This document shows positions 52,526 to 62,224 of a DNA stretch of 64,000 nucleotides, in pieces. The position numbers and the translations under genes are program-made. The notes under the pieces were generated by a model, which did no database searches, was not told where the DNA came from, and saw only the letters and a program-made list of their open reading frames with translations. Numbering within the stretch: the first letter of the stretch is position 1; every line of letters begins with the position of its first letter. Source of the DNA: Lentisphaeria bacterium (lineage in GTDB: Bacteria > Verrucomicrobiota > Lentisphaeria > Victivallales > UBA1829); assembly GCA_017456805.1 (NCBI GenBank), contig JAFTIQ010000010.1, forward strand, positions 87,844-151,843. The letters are read 5' to 3'.

Positions 52526-52814
52526 GTTCTTGTACATAGTTATATTCTATAGCAGAGTGAAAATTGGTAGCGGACTCAAAAATAAAACGAACAAAATCTC
52601 TGTTTGGGGCATATTAGAAGGCGTGGATTCTTTTTAACGCGGCTCTGAAAATTCTCTGTTGTCCTTCATTTTCTGCTCAAAATTGACAGCTTAAAAAGTT
52701 CGCAAAAAGCATCGTTTCATCCAGAATAGTTCAAGCCATACAAAAATAACGGATAACCTTGTTTTTTGTGCATAAAACATTTACTATTCACCTTTCAGAA
52801 ACTTTGCTAAATAC
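52526..52814. other. AT-rich non-coding region after the giant peptidase gene
   Basis: No gene, strong terminator or insertion-sequence end is visible. The base composition resembles the last ~70 bases of the adjacent leftward gene (52815-52890), suggesting foreign or decayed DNA spans about 52530-52890. Confidence 0.4.
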
Positions 52815-53552
52815 TTACACTTGAAAGCAAGATTCATCCTGTAAAAAACATGACTCCAGATAGGCAACGCAAATAAATATTATAACGCCCGCCAGAGACT
52901 CGTACAGCTGGAAGACCAGTCTTGTATCCTCAGGTTTGAGCCGGATCATATTTTTATTCTGATCAATTGTCCGGACGGGGGTAATAACCTGACGGCTGTA
53001 AACATCTTTGAAGATCGCTTTTCTTTCTTTGGAAAGGACAAGCTGGGAGGCGGTGAGCGAGATCTCCAGATATGCTGACTTGATCGGTTCAACAGAATCC
53101 GGCAGAGGCATGATCGCTCCCCAGAGAACAGGGGAATCCGGTCTCATGTAGAAACGGAGACATATTTTTGCTCCGTCATAATTGAACAGAATGTCCGCAC
53201 CGGCATTTTCACCATCACGGTACGCTTTGATATCTTCCGGCTTGACAACAAGTTTCTGTCCGGCGATTCCATTGATAACAAGATTGAAGAACCGGACTTG
53301 CGGGCTGAATCCCCAGGTTCCGGCATTCATCCGGAGTTGAGTATCAGGCTTTGCTTTTCCCAGAGCTTTGGTACGGACAAGGGTAAAAGTATATTGTCCA
53401 TGCTGATTGGAAATGCTGCAGCCTTTCCGGATGGAATAATTTTGCGGCTGGTAGATCGGCATATCTTTGATTACCGCTGTGACCGTTGCGGGGGCTGCTG
53501 TGAGAGCCGCGGCTGCGAGTGTAATGCATGTTGCGAGACATAATTTTTTCAT
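52815..53552 (-). CDS. Secreted protein, probably C-terminally truncated
   Basis: As read, 245 residues, with AAGGAG before the ATG and a signal peptide (LCLATCITLAAAALTAAPA). The body is beta-rich with SISNQHGQYTFTLVRTKALG and YDGAKICLRFYMRPDSPVLW, perhaps a carbohydrate-associated beta-sandwich; I recognise no named family. From about base 52890 the product changes to VIIFICVAYLESCFLQ, encoded by AT-rich DNA that looks non-coding, so the true 3' end was probably lost. It is the last gene of the leftward hydrolase operon, two bases after the DUF4838 gene. Confidence 0.65.
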   Translation of the reverse strand: MKKLCLATCITLAAAALTAAPATVTAVIKDMPIYQPQNYSIRKGCSISNQHGQYTFTLVRTKALGKAKPDTQLRMNAGTWGFSPQVRFFNLVINGIAGQKLVVKPEDIKAYRDGENAGADILFNYDGAKICLRFYMRPDSPVLWGAIMPLPDSVEPIKSAYLEISLTASQLVLSKERKAIFKDVYSRQVITPVRTIDQNKNMIRLKPEDTRLVFQLYESLAGVIIFICVAYLESCFLQDESCFQV

Positions 53553-53554
53553 GG

Positions 53555-56050
53555 TTAATCTCCTTTTCCGGCAAATTGAATCATGCCGTACATGTTTGTG
53601 TTATGGTTCAGGCCGAGAGTCAGGGAACTGCCTGCTCTTACCCGTGGCTTCAGCATTTTGCTGTAAACGACATTGAAACTCCAGCAATCATAAGTTTCCG
53701 GAGCGGATTCTTCAAACGCGCTGAACGGAATAAAAAAGTCGCCTTCCCAGCCGTTTTCTGTTTTTTTCCGGTTCAATTTGAATCCGTCCGGTTTATATGA
53801 TGTGTTGGTCGGCTGAGGGATCGGAAGTATTCTCTGCTTGGAAAAATAAGGTTTGTTCAGCAGGTCAAATGCAAAATGATATTTGATTTCCCCGTTCCCA
53901 GGCAGGAAGAACAGTTCAAGATTGCAATTACTCCAGACATCTTTTTTGGGGTCTGCAAGCATGGGAGCATCTATTTTGAACGTTCCGTAAATGCCGTCTG
54001 TTCCCCAGGCAAGAGCAACGAACGGAATGTATTCCGGCGGTTTTGAGGAAGCCATCGGATCAAGCATGGGGATCGGTTTGATCGTTTTCCACATCTGTTT
54101 CATGTTTTTCCGTTCCCGATCCAGAATCCTGTGAACGTTATACGTTGGTTTCTCGTAATTGATCCGGTTCCGCTGGGAGGAAAAATGATCCGGCCAGGGA
54201 GCTGCAAACAGTTTGAACCGCTGCATTTCCAGAGAGCCGGGTTCAAGTGTTTTTTCGGCTTGCTTCAAAAGAGCTTCAAGACGGTTAAGCGTTTCCAATG
54301 GATAGAGCGGTGAACTTTCTGCGGAGTTCGTTCCGTGCTGTATATACATATCTTTCAGGAGTTTGTGAAATTCTTTCAGAACGGGACCGCATTTTTTTCC
54401 GTAGAAGAGATCCCAATGTTCGTCAATTCCTGCATCTGCATCCCATTCCGGATTCCATTGACTGCGGTGTGCAGCATAAGCTGAATAGTAATAAAACCAC
54501 ATATCATCTCCGGTGTCATCCAGGAACATACCCCCATCTCTGCTGAGATATTTTCCCAGCTTCCGGGGAACTTCTCCGACCAGTTCTCCGGCTACGGCTT
54601 TGGCAAAGGGATCATAACGGGAACTGTAAAGCCAGAGTTTCAGGATCGGACGGTTTCCGAGAGCTTTATACCATTGCTCACAAATCTCCAGAACATTTTT
54701 CATTTCTTTCTGATTATGCACTTTTAACGGAAGCCGGAAATCGCAATAGTTGATTTCCACATTGTCCGGGAGTTTCCAACGGAGATCAAGAGAGGCAAAA
54801 CGGGAATTGTAATAGGCAAGAACAAACAATTTTTTTCCGGGAAATTCCTGTTTTATCCGGTTTGCAAAATACTGATAAAATCTGGCATAAATATTTGCCA
54901 TCAGAGCATCCGGTCCCCGCTGCTTATCCGCTTCGGTGATCAAATTCAATTCTTTGACAACCGGATCATGGATGATCATGGATTCAGGAAGATATGTATC
55001 ACAGATCCCGAAAGAAATGAATTTATTGTTCACCTGATGGGCAAAGAGTCCCTTATCGACTTTTCCATTGGAACGGTAATATTCTCTGATCGCATCAATC
55101 AGAAGATCCGCAAATTTCAGGTCCAGTACATTATAATAGTTCCCTGTATGCGCCCCCGGTTCATAATAGAAAACGCCAGAGGATGATTTATAAAAAATCG
55201 TATTCAGTTTATCCGGATAATTCTTTGCAAGCACCTGCGGTGTAGGACAATGCGACCCGCCTTTCGGTAATGTTCCGCCGACACGCCAGCAGTCTGCAAA
55301 TGAAGTATCCTGAAGTTTGAGTTTTCCCATAAAAGGTTCATATTTTTTCAAATGAGCCGGAGATTCCACCTGGCAGTAAAAGGTGTAAAGCGATCCCCGT
55401 GTATTGAATCTGGGATAATCGCTGTATGACATCGGCTGAAGAGTAAGATCTTTCTGTTTGGGATAATGCGTTCCATAGTCGCCCGGATAGAAAAAACGGA
55501 CTCCCAGGATTCGTTCAATGAAGTCATATGCTCCGTACATGGTTCCGGTGGATCCGCCTTTGAAATCCAGCGGATGCGAATTGTAATTTTCAACCAGCGA
55601 TGAATCTGATCCGGCGATAACAACACCGCCTTCAAAGGTCTTGATCATGAACCCCTGATCCGGAAGTTTTCTGACATCTATTCCAAGTTTACGGGTCAGA
55701 GTATTATCACCGACCAGAATGACAGAGGAGAATTTCTTCTGAACAGATGCAAGCTCTGAAATATCAAATACTTCCGGCTTCGCACCGGTACACCTGAAAA
55801 ATGCATTTTCCAATGCTTTGACTGCCGGAAAAATGCTTTTCACTGTCCGGTTTCTGACTGACCGTTCTATTCTCTTATCATAGACAATTGCAAAACAAAG
55901 ATTCCCGTTCCTTATCATTTCAACCGGTTTATGTTTTGGCGGTTCGTTAATATCAACAGGGGTCAGGGCACGATTCTTCAAATCATAAGCAGAAGAAAAC
56001 AGAATTGGCAGTAAAAGAAATACTGAAAAAAACAGCTTGATACGTTTCAT
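53555..56050 (-). CDS. DUF4838-type secreted glycoside hydrolase-like protein with CBM9-like C-terminus
   Basis: An 831-aa protein with a signal peptide (KLFFSVFLLLPILFSSAY). The N-terminal ~180 residues resemble the alpha-glucuronidase/hexosaminidase-like N-domain (VILVGDNTLTRKLG, TMYGAYDFIERILGVRFFYP). The central part matches DUF4838 TIM-barrel-like proteins (FAHQVNNKFISFGICD, LFVLAYYNSR, GMFLDDTGDDMWFYYYSAY). The last ~190 residues look like a CBM9/DOMON beta-sandwich (FKIDAPMLADPKKDVWSN, CNLELFFLPG, DFFIPFSAFEES). It probably acts on a host or plant glycan outside the cytoplasm. Translation is coupled to the upstream GH20-like gene by an ATGA overlap. Confidence 0.83.
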   Translation of the reverse strand: MKRIKLFFSVFLLLPILFSSAYDLKNRALTPVDINEPPKHKPVEMIRNGNLCFAIVYDKRIERSVRNRTVKSIFPAVKALENAFFRCTGAKPEVFDISELASVQKKFSSVILVGDNTLTRKLGIDVRKLPDQGFMIKTFEGGVVIAGSDSSLVENYNSHPLDFKGGSTGTMYGAYDFIERILGVRFFYPGDYGTHYPKQKDLTLQPMSYSDYPRFNTRGSLYTFYCQVESPAHLKKYEPFMGKLKLQDTSFADCWRVGGTLPKGGSHCPTPQVLAKNYPDKLNTIFYKSSSGVFYYEPGAHTGNYYNVLDLKFADLLIDAIREYYRSNGKVDKGLFAHQVNNKFISFGICDTYLPESMIIHDPVVKELNLITEADKQRGPDALMANIYARFYQYFANRIKQEFPGKKLFVLAYYNSRFASLDLRWKLPDNVEINYCDFRLPLKVHNQKEMKNVLEICEQWYKALGNRPILKLWLYSSRYDPFAKAVAGELVGEVPRKLGKYLSRDGGMFLDDTGDDMWFYYYSAYAAHRSQWNPEWDADAGIDEHWDLFYGKKCGPVLKEFHKLLKDMYIQHGTNSAESSPLYPLETLNRLEALLKQAEKTLEPGSLEMQRFKLFAAPWPDHFSSQRNRINYEKPTYNVHRILDRERKNMKQMWKTIKPIPMLDPMASSKPPEYIPFVALAWGTDGIYGTFKIDAPMLADPKKDVWSNCNLELFFLPGNGEIKYHFAFDLLNKPYFSKQRILPIPQPTNTSYKPDGFKLNRKKTENGWEGDFFIPFSAFEESAPETYDCWSFNVVYSKMLKPRVRAGSSLTLGLNHNTNMYGMIQFAGKGD

Positions 56051-57939
56051 TTTGCGATCACCTTTTTCATCTTCAGAATAACATAATTTTCTTCATGGAC
56101 AAACGGATGCAGATTTTTTTCAATGGTCAGCCGTTCTCCATCCCCGAAAAATGAATGATAACGCCCCTCTGTAAGAAGGTTTTCCGGAGAGGTGACTTTT
56201 CCTGCTGTTTCAATAATCGACTCTGGAATATAATCTGAATCAGGGAATTCACAGGCAGCATAACCGCAGACTCCGCCTGTACTTTCCGTATAGAGGATCT
56301 TGAGTTTATCCACCTCTGAAACAGAATCGTCGATAAAAAGATATTCTTCTGATTCCGTGCAGTCCTGATAATAACCGTAAAGTGATTGTCCATAGGATTT
56401 TCCGAGAGATTTCCAATTCCGGTCCTGCTTGCTGCGGATCAGAAATTCCAATGCGCCCAAGCCATAGCGGGCAGGATAAGAAATCCTGATTCTGGCAGAC
56501 GGACGTTTTATGGAACGGTCAATTATCTTCTCCAACATGACAACAACATCGGTTACGGTGAAAAATTCCGGAATCGGAGTACTGTATTCCGTGTCAAAAA
56601 ATGCTTTCAGCTCATCATTTGCGATCCGGATCTCTTCCCGTAATGCTTTCAACTCATCCCATTGGGTAAAATCTGCTTTCGGGTCACTCCATTTGCTGAG
56701 GATCCGACGGAGTTGATAATACCACAGTTCACTGCGTAAATTGAATTGCATTTCATACAGGACATGATGGAATTTTGCAGAGTCAGCCTCCGCAAGTTTC
56801 CGGTTGACCAGAGGAAGAAGAGCGCGGGCAAGCTGGACTTTCTGATATTCATAACAGCTCAATTCACCATTTGCATAAGCAGCCGGCTGTGCCGGAAGTT
56901 TTTCATGTTCTCCCTCCCGGAAATAAAAACGGAGAAGTTCCAATTCTGTTTCATTTTCCGGAGCAGTAAAATGTAAAACACATTTTTTCTGGGCTTCATC
57001 GGAAGATATGCCGTCTTTCCATAAATATGAAGCATAATTCATCATGGGAAATGAATTGAAACGGGTCATCATCCCCCAGTTACTCAAAAGCATCCCCATG
57101 GGATTGTATTTCTTTGCAAAATCTGTATAACTTTCGATGTTCTGAAAATTGTAGGTTGCCGGGACGCCGATATAGCGGAATCCGTGTTTTTCATGAAAAT
57201 CAAAACAGTTGATCTTCGGTCCACCAAGATGGGCATACGCAGGAACCTTCCGGTCATACCACCAGGACAGCATAATAATATCACGGGGGATATTGTCGAA
57301 TGCTTCCGGATAAAATTCAAGAGAATCATCCCACATCATCATTGTTTTCCCCAATTTATTCACGATAATGTCATGGATGCGTATGACATGCTGTTTCTGA
57401 ATTTCGGCACGGCCCATTTTTTCTGCCCATTCCGCACAGAGGGGACAGATTGCTATGTCAAAATTTTCATCCAATCCGGCATTGATATATTGGGAGGGGA
57501 AAAGTTCAGAGGTCTCCCGTAAATACCCCTCAATAAACTGATAAGTTTCATCAAGAGAGGGACAGAATGATTCTTTAAGGTCGGAAAATCTCCCCTTTTT
57601 TCCGTCTCGCAGTTCACAGAGATGTTCAAACTCCGGACATTCCAGGAAAGATTCCGCGTGACTGAACAGTTCATAGTTCGGGATAATTTCTATTCCGTAC
57701 CGTGCGGCATAGTTTACCAGATGGCTGATCTCTTCCTTTGAATAAGATTTACTTTCCGGCATGTGATGGAATATCTCGGTACGGATACAGCCGTAAATAC
57801 ACAGATTGATATAGTTGAAACCACATTCCGCAGCATGATCGATAAATTGTTCTGCCCAGGACATGGAAACTTTATGACGTGCCATGTAAAATTGCGCGAT
57901 CCTAATGTCGATCGGAAATATTTTTTCTGATTCTTGCAT
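56047..57939 (-). CDS. GH20-like hexosaminidase-family protein
   Basis: A 630-aa protein without a signal peptide. The TIM barrel begins RIAQFYMARHKVSMSWAEQF and has FNYINLCIYG, IEIIPNYELFSHAESFLECP and, near residue 155, YINAGLDENFDI, where D-E corresponds to the catalytic pair of GH20 enzymes. MMMWDDSLEFYPEAF and DIIMLSWWYDRK are further barrel strands of that superfamily. The C-terminal ~250 residues are helical then beta-rich. Probable activity is removal of a hexosamine or related residue in the cytoplasm; substrate uncertain. It lies between the pseudopilin and DUF4838 genes in one operon. Confidence 0.8.
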   Translation of the reverse strand: MQESEKIFPIDIRIAQFYMARHKVSMSWAEQFIDHAAECGFNYINLCIYGCIRTEIFHHMPESKSYSKEEISHLVNYAARYGIEIIPNYELFSHAESFLECPEFEHLCELRDGKKGRFSDLKESFCPSLDETYQFIEGYLRETSELFPSQYINAGLDENFDIAICPLCAEWAEKMGRAEIQKQHVIRIHDIIVNKLGKTMMMWDDSLEFYPEAFDNIPRDIIMLSWWYDRKVPAYAHLGGPKINCFDFHEKHGFRYIGVPATYNFQNIESYTDFAKKYNPMGMLLSNWGMMTRFNSFPMMNYASYLWKDGISSDEAQKKCVLHFTAPENETELELLRFYFREGEHEKLPAQPAAYANGELSCYEYQKVQLARALLPLVNRKLAEADSAKFHHVLYEMQFNLRSELWYYQLRRILSKWSDPKADFTQWDELKALREEIRIANDELKAFFDTEYSTPIPEFFTVTDVVVMLEKIIDRSIKRPSARIRISYPARYGLGALEFLIRSKQDRNWKSLGKSYGQSLYGYYQDCTESEEYLFIDDSVSEVDKLKILYTESTGGVCGYAACEFPDSDYIPESIIETAGKVTSPENLLTEGRYHSFFGDGERLTIEKNLHPFVHEENYVILKMKKVIAK

Positions 57940-57948
57940 AAGAGAACC

Positions 57949-58731
57949 TCAAAAAAACGGAGCGTAGTTATAGGTGAAACCGCTGTTTCCGGTATAATAT
58001 TCTCTGGGCAAACCGGTTTTCGCACCGTTATACGGAAGATTTGCAGTTTTTCCGAGAACATCTTCAAGCGTGATTTTTCCGACATGCCCATCCATAAATG
58101 CGGCATTTGCCTGGCGATTGTGACGCAATGCGACTCTTTGTGTCGCAAAAGACCAGTTCCCGGTAGTGTTATTGGTATTGCTGCTCCGGACATCAACCAA
58201 CAGCATGGTCGAGGATTCACTCTTGATCGATCCGGCTTTGACCGGTGTCAATTTCACCGCAGTGTTTTCCGGGTTCGCATAATCCAGCCAGCCGAACAGA
58301 TAGTTGTTGATCGCATAATGCGCTTCATTGGAATACACTTTATTTCCGGGAAGTTTCGTCTGTAAAGTCGGACATGAAAAGACACCGGGAGCCGGAAAGG
58401 CAGGCCATCCGGCCATGGGAAAAAGACTTTTATCACCGTAAATATAATATCCGATCACACCGTGCCAGCTGGTCTTTTCAGCAGAATATCCGATTGCCCC
58501 CTGAACTTCACAGGGATACGTACCATCGTAATCATCAAGATAAAACTGAAATGCGGATGCAAGTTGTTTCACATTCCCGGCGCATTGAGTGATTCTGGCT
58601 TGATCTCTGGAACGGGAAAGTGCCGGGAGGAGCATTCCCGCAAGAATTGCGATAATCGCAATTACAACAAGCAATTCGATCAGGGTAAAACAAAACCGTC
58701 CGCCGCCTCTTTTCAAACTGTAATTTTTCAT
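57949..58731 (-). CDS. Type II secretion-like pseudopilin with H-X9-DG C-terminus
   Basis: A 260-aa protein. ATG 58731 is preferred because AAAGG sits 9 bases before it; an earlier ATG (58740) directly abuts it. The prepilin signal is [20 protein letters not shown], with cleavage before the Phe of FTLIELL and a long hydrophobic helix. The globular part ends with [20 protein letters not shown], the H-x-DGH motif of the DUF1559/prepilin-like family abundant in Planctomycetes and Lentisphaerota. Here it lies inside a glycan-hydrolase operon, suggesting an envelope or secretion-associated role in sugar use. No pilus assembly genes are present. Confidence 0.88.
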   Translation of the reverse strand: MKNYSLKRGGGRFCFTLIELLVVIAIIAILAGMLLPALSRSRDQARITQCAGNVKQLASAFQFYLDDYDGTYPCEVQGAIGYSAEKTSWHGVIGYYIYGDKSLFPMAGWPAFPAPGVFSCPTLQTKLPGNKVYSNEAHYAINNYLFGWLDYANPENTAVKLTPVKAGSIKSESSTMLLVDVRSSNTNNTTGNWSFATQRVALRHNRQANAAFMDGHVGKITLEDVLGKTANLPYNGAKTGLPREYYTGNSGFTYNYAPFF

Positions 58732-58736
58732 CCGAA

Positions 58737-59570
58737 TCATCCTTTCATATCCAATTTGTGAAAACAGGTCGTTGTTCCATAAAACCAATCCAGATAACTT
58801 TTCAGCTCCTGTATTGTTTCACGATGTGACTGCAATGAAAACCATCCGTTCTGGAGGAAACACCATCCGTCAATATGCCCCCAGCGCAATTCTTCGCTGA
58901 TACGTTCGCACTGGATCCGCAGCAGTTCCGGTTCCATTCTCGGCTGCTCCGTATAACAGAATCCGTAATGATGAAGAAAAACACCCTGCAAAATCGGCTT
59001 GCGGTACATCGCTCTCAAATTGGCAACCGTTTCAAGATATTGCGATTGCCAGAATTCTTTAGTGGAAGTCCAGACCCAGAGATTAAGAACATCAAAGTGT
59101 TCCAGATATGGCAGCAGCCGTTCCGGATTCTGCCGGGTATAACGGACAACATAAAGTTTGAGCTCAGGATTGTGTTTTTTCAGAGCATTGCGGATCGCTT
59201 TGAGCTTTTCCGGAGTCATCCCGGCACTGGGCCCCTGATAATAATCCCCGAGATCATCCAGAAAATCATCAATGATCGCCCCCCCAATATTGGGATGTTT
59301 CAGAGAAAAGAGACTGACTTTTTCAGCGCATGTTTCATAATCAGAATGATCCAATCCGCATATCACATTCTTACAGCAATCCATTTTCTTGAACAATGTG
59401 TCATTCAGAGCTTCCATGGAACTGCAGGAATTCATATAAACTGCATTATCCGCATTCAAATATTTACATGCCGTTTCGAGGCTGCACCAGCTTTCATACG
59501 GAACGAAAGGAATTTTTCCCGGATATGAATCAAAGACATATCCCCATACCCAAAGACCATTGTTTTTCAT
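58737..59570 (-). CDS. Uncharacterised probable TIM-barrel protein of the hydrolase operon
   Basis: A 277-aa cytoplasmic protein, first gene of the leftward operon. There is no signal peptide. The pattern of strands ([101 protein letters not shown]) looks like an eight-stranded barrel with acidic residues at strand ends (IIDDFLDD), as in glycoside hydrolases. I cannot place it in a known family. Confidence 0.7.
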   Translation of the reverse strand: MKNNGLWVWGYVFDSYPGKIPFVPYESWCSLETACKYLNADNAVYMNSCSSMEALNDTLFKKMDCCKNVICGLDHSDYETCAEKVSLFSLKHPNIGGAIIDDFLDDLGDYYQGPSAGMTPEKLKAIRNALKKHNPELKLYVVRYTRQNPERLLPYLEHFDVLNLWVWTSTKEFWQSQYLETVANLRAMYRKPILQGVFLHHYGFCYTEQPRMEPELLRIQCERISEELRWGHIDGWCFLQNGWFSLQSHRETIQELKSYLDWFYGTTTCFHKLDMKG

Positions 59571-59687
59571 AAGAGTTTTCCTTTTTTTTATTGTTGAATT
59601 ATTGGCGGAACTTTTTTCTGAAGAGTTGATTCCAAGATCCTGAAAAATCCGGTCTTTTTACAGACTTTTGAAATTTTCTCTCATTTT

Positions 59688-59716
59688 AACATATCATTAA
59701 AAAAAAATGAAATCAA
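59688..59716 (-). promoter_or_regulatory. Possible promoter of the leftward hydrolase operon
   Basis: On the minus strand TTGATT (59716-59711), a 17-base spacer and TATGTT (59693-59688), about 120 bases before the first gene. The AraC-type regulator encoded divergently could act here. Confidence 0.4.
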
Positions 59717-59779
59717 GGATTTTTCATTTCTAATTCATGCCAATTATTGTTGAAATAGTGCCATTGTTGATTTTTCTGC

Positions 59780-59807
59780 TTGCAAACGCAAAAAAACTGT
59801 CTATATT
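59780..59807 (+). promoter_or_regulatory. Promoter of the AraC-family gene
   Basis: TTGCAA (59780-59785), a 16-base spacer and TATATT (59802-59807), about 40 bases before ATG 59850. Confidence 0.55.
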
Positions 59808-59849
59808 GTGAAACATCAGTATATTTCGTTGATTGAAACGGAGAAGAAA

Positions 59850-60734
59850 ATGCCGAAAAATGATCAGGATGATATAGAGCTGCTGGAGCTTTCACTGGAA
59901 AATACTGCACGCCGTTTTACTGCGCTTCCCCCGCTGGTCGGTGTCATTTACAACCGGGGCGAAGGAGAATTGCTTTTTACAGATAAAAATCAATATCTGG
60001 AATTTTGTTTTGAACTGTCCCCGATCCGGAGACTGAGCGGATTTCTTTGCAATGGGAAACAAACCTTGTACGTGGCACCCCATGTTTGGATTCGAGACGG
60101 AACATACGATCTGGAACCGCTGCCGGAATACAAAATCAGAAATGTACTTGTTTTGAGATATGAGATGAAGTACAAAAAGTTTTTCAGGAAAAACATCAGC
60201 AAACTCTCTACCAGCGGTTATTCCTTTGTAATTACTTCCAGAATAAAATATCTGTTGAATGAGATCAATTATCTGATTGCGGAAAAAAATGATCTTAATA
60301 TCACAGATCATCTGGATATGATGGCGTTTGAACTGATTTGCGAAAGCCTTATGAATGTACGGGAAAGTTTGTCCAGCAATCCGATCAGCAGCGGGGAATA
60401 CAAGTGGCAGCTTCTTCTTGAAGCCGCGATTTACATTGATACACATTTCCGACAGGAACTGGATATTGATACGGTGTGCAATAAATTCTGTGTATCGCGC
60501 AGAACATTGTTCCGTTATTGGAAACGGCATTTCAACAGTACTCCGGCAGCATATATTGCTGAAAAAAGATTAAGATTGGCGGTTCAACTGTTGAGTGAGA
60601 AAAAAATGCTTTGCAGCGAAATTTCCCAATATTGCGGCTTTTCATCGCATTCGTATTTTTGTGCGGCATTCCGGAAAAAATATGGCAAAGCTCCCACGGA
60701 ATATTTTTGTGAAAACCGGTCAATTCTATCCTGA
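59850..60734 (+). CDS. AraC-family transcription regulator
   Basis: A 294-aa protein. ATG 59850 is used because GGAGAAG is 3-4 bases before it; a GTG at 59808 overlaps the promoter. The N-terminal ~180 residues are an effector-binding region (VGVIYNRGEGELLF, GTYDLEPLPEYKIRN). The last ~100 residues are the AraC double helix-turn-helix: FRQELDIDTVCNKFCVSRRT, LFRYWKRHFNSTPAAYIAEK, RLRLAVQLL, then ISQYCGFSSHSYFCAAFRKK and YGKAPTEYF. It is divergent from the hydrolase operon and probably activates it in response to a sugar. Confidence 0.9.
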   Translation: MPKNDQDDIELLELSLENTARRFTALPPLVGVIYNRGEGELLFTDKNQYLEFCFELSPIRRLSGFLCNGKQTLYVAPHVWIRDGTYDLEPLPEYKIRNVLVLRYEMKYKKFFRKNISKLSTSGYSFVITSRIKYLLNEINYLIAEKNDLNITDHLDMMAFELICESLMNVRESLSSNPISSGEYKWQLLLEAAIYIDTHFRQELDIDTVCNKFCVSRRTLFRYWKRHFNSTPAAYIAEKRLRLAVQLLSEKKMLCSEISQYCGFSSHSYFCAAFRKKYGKAPTEYFCENRSILS

Positions 60735-60744
60735 TTCAGAATCT

Positions 60745-62005
60745 TTACCCGATCGGACGTCCGCCGGCATCTATTTTTTGACCGCTGTGTCCCGTCTTTC
60801 CGGTATTTGCTGCTGAAAGTCTCAAGTTCTCAGGCTCCCAGCTGGGGGCTGATACATAAATTCCCTGTTCAAGATATTCCACGATGGCTCGCAGCATATA
60901 TTTTGCACCCGGGTCCGGAGTATCAAAATTCAAACCGGATATCATCAAACGTCCTTTTCCGACAACAAATTCCGAAAGCATGGATTTCTGTTTTACCATT
61001 TTGAATGACGGGATCAGCTCAATCACCGGCAGGAATTCCGGCATGGAACGATCATACAACAGAGAACGGCTGTTTCTCATCATGGGGAAAAACTGCCAAT
61101 CCAGAAAACCGGAATGGGGGAACTTCTCCCAAAGAGGATGAGGATTGAACAATGCGCCGGCATGTCCTAATGATCTGCCGGAGGTATGAGACCGGAAATT
61201 TTCCGGATTCGCTGTTCCGGGAAAATGATCTGTCAATAAAACAGCGCCGCCTTCTTTGAGGAACTCAAAGCGTTTTTCCCGGTCATGAGCCTGAACGATC
61301 CGGAGCGCCTCCTGAAGCCGGTAGAAATCAAACTCTTTTGTTTTCAATCCGGGGTCGATCACCTTTGCCGCGGCAAGAATATATTCTTTACTGCGCAGCA
61401 GGGAGAATGCAGGTCTGAGCAAATCATTTGGCAGGATATTCATATCCAATCCGGAACCTTTGATCGTCAAAGACATGGGCGTATCGAAATAATCCCTGAC
61501 GGATACATCCCCGGCGAACTTGACCTTTTTGAAAGACTGTTCTTCCTCAGCCATATATCTTTCAAGATATTTATAAGCCATAGATGAGAGCAGTTTATCC
61601 TGATTCCGGATATTTTTCAATGTTTTACTGACTTTGTCCAATCTGGACTTGGAAAGATCCAGAGGTTCGGTAATGACTTCATCATTATAACGGAATTCCC
61701 GTTCGCTGCGGATACCGGGATGTTTTTCCCCGTTCATGTATGCGATAATGGGAGAGACGTCATAATAATCACGGAGTTTCATTTTACATTTGAGATTGCT
61801 GAACTCCTGATTGAAATCAAACCTATTTTCCCGGGATCCGGTACATCTTGAAGCAAAATTTTTCGGGAACGGAATCTGGGAAACGATATGTTCTGCGCAA
61901 TCCAAAGTTCTGTTTTGCCAAGGACGTTTGTTTACATAATCGTAAGCTTTTGTCCTGCGTTCCAAATCGATTTTAAGGATTGTTTTGATCAGAGACTCCC
62001 GATTC
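60745..62005 (-). pseudogene. 5'-truncated GH2-like (beta-galactosidase-related) gene fragment
   Basis: An open frame of up to 428 codons whose first codons (60 bases to 62031) are only the antisense of the VWA fragment opposite, so the real N-terminal part is missing. The remainder looks like the end of Lentisphaerota/Planctomycete GH2-related proteins: HTSGRSLGHAGALFNPHPLW, EKFPHSGFLDWQFFPMM, LIPSFKMVKQKSMLSEFVVG and GRLMISGLNFDTPDPGAKYM. No start codon with a ribosome site is convincing. It is convergent with the AraC gene, 10 bases apart. Confidence 0.7.
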
Positions 62006-62224
62006 AGCGGTGGAGGCGGAACTGACTTCACTCCGATTTTTCAGTACATAAAGGATAAGAACATGCACCCAAATATTCTGGTGTTTTTTACAGATGGCAA
62101 TGGAAGCTGTCCGCAAAATGCTCCAGGCTATCCAGTTTTGTGGTTATTAACAGAAAAAGGGACTGCTCCGGTCAGCTGGGGATACAAAATACAAATGAAA
62201 GGGAATAACTATGCCGATCATTGA
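61995..62224 (+). pseudogene. 5'-truncated VWA-like/COG3864 metallopeptidase fragment
   Basis: Only about the last 75 codons remain. SGGGGTDFTPIFQYIKDK, then ILVFFTDGNGSCPQNAPGYP and VLWLLTEKGTAPVSWGYKIQ, match the C-terminal VWA-like half of COG3864/DUF2201 proteins (MIDAS-type GGGTDF and D-G motifs). The expected several hundred upstream codons are absent and replaced by a leftward gene fragment. Its end overlaps the next gene by 14 bases, the original operon arrangement. Confidence 0.75.

Noticed and set aside
52526..52814. Insertion sequence or integrase remnant
   Set aside because: No terminal inverted repeats, target duplication or transposase-like frame could be seen.
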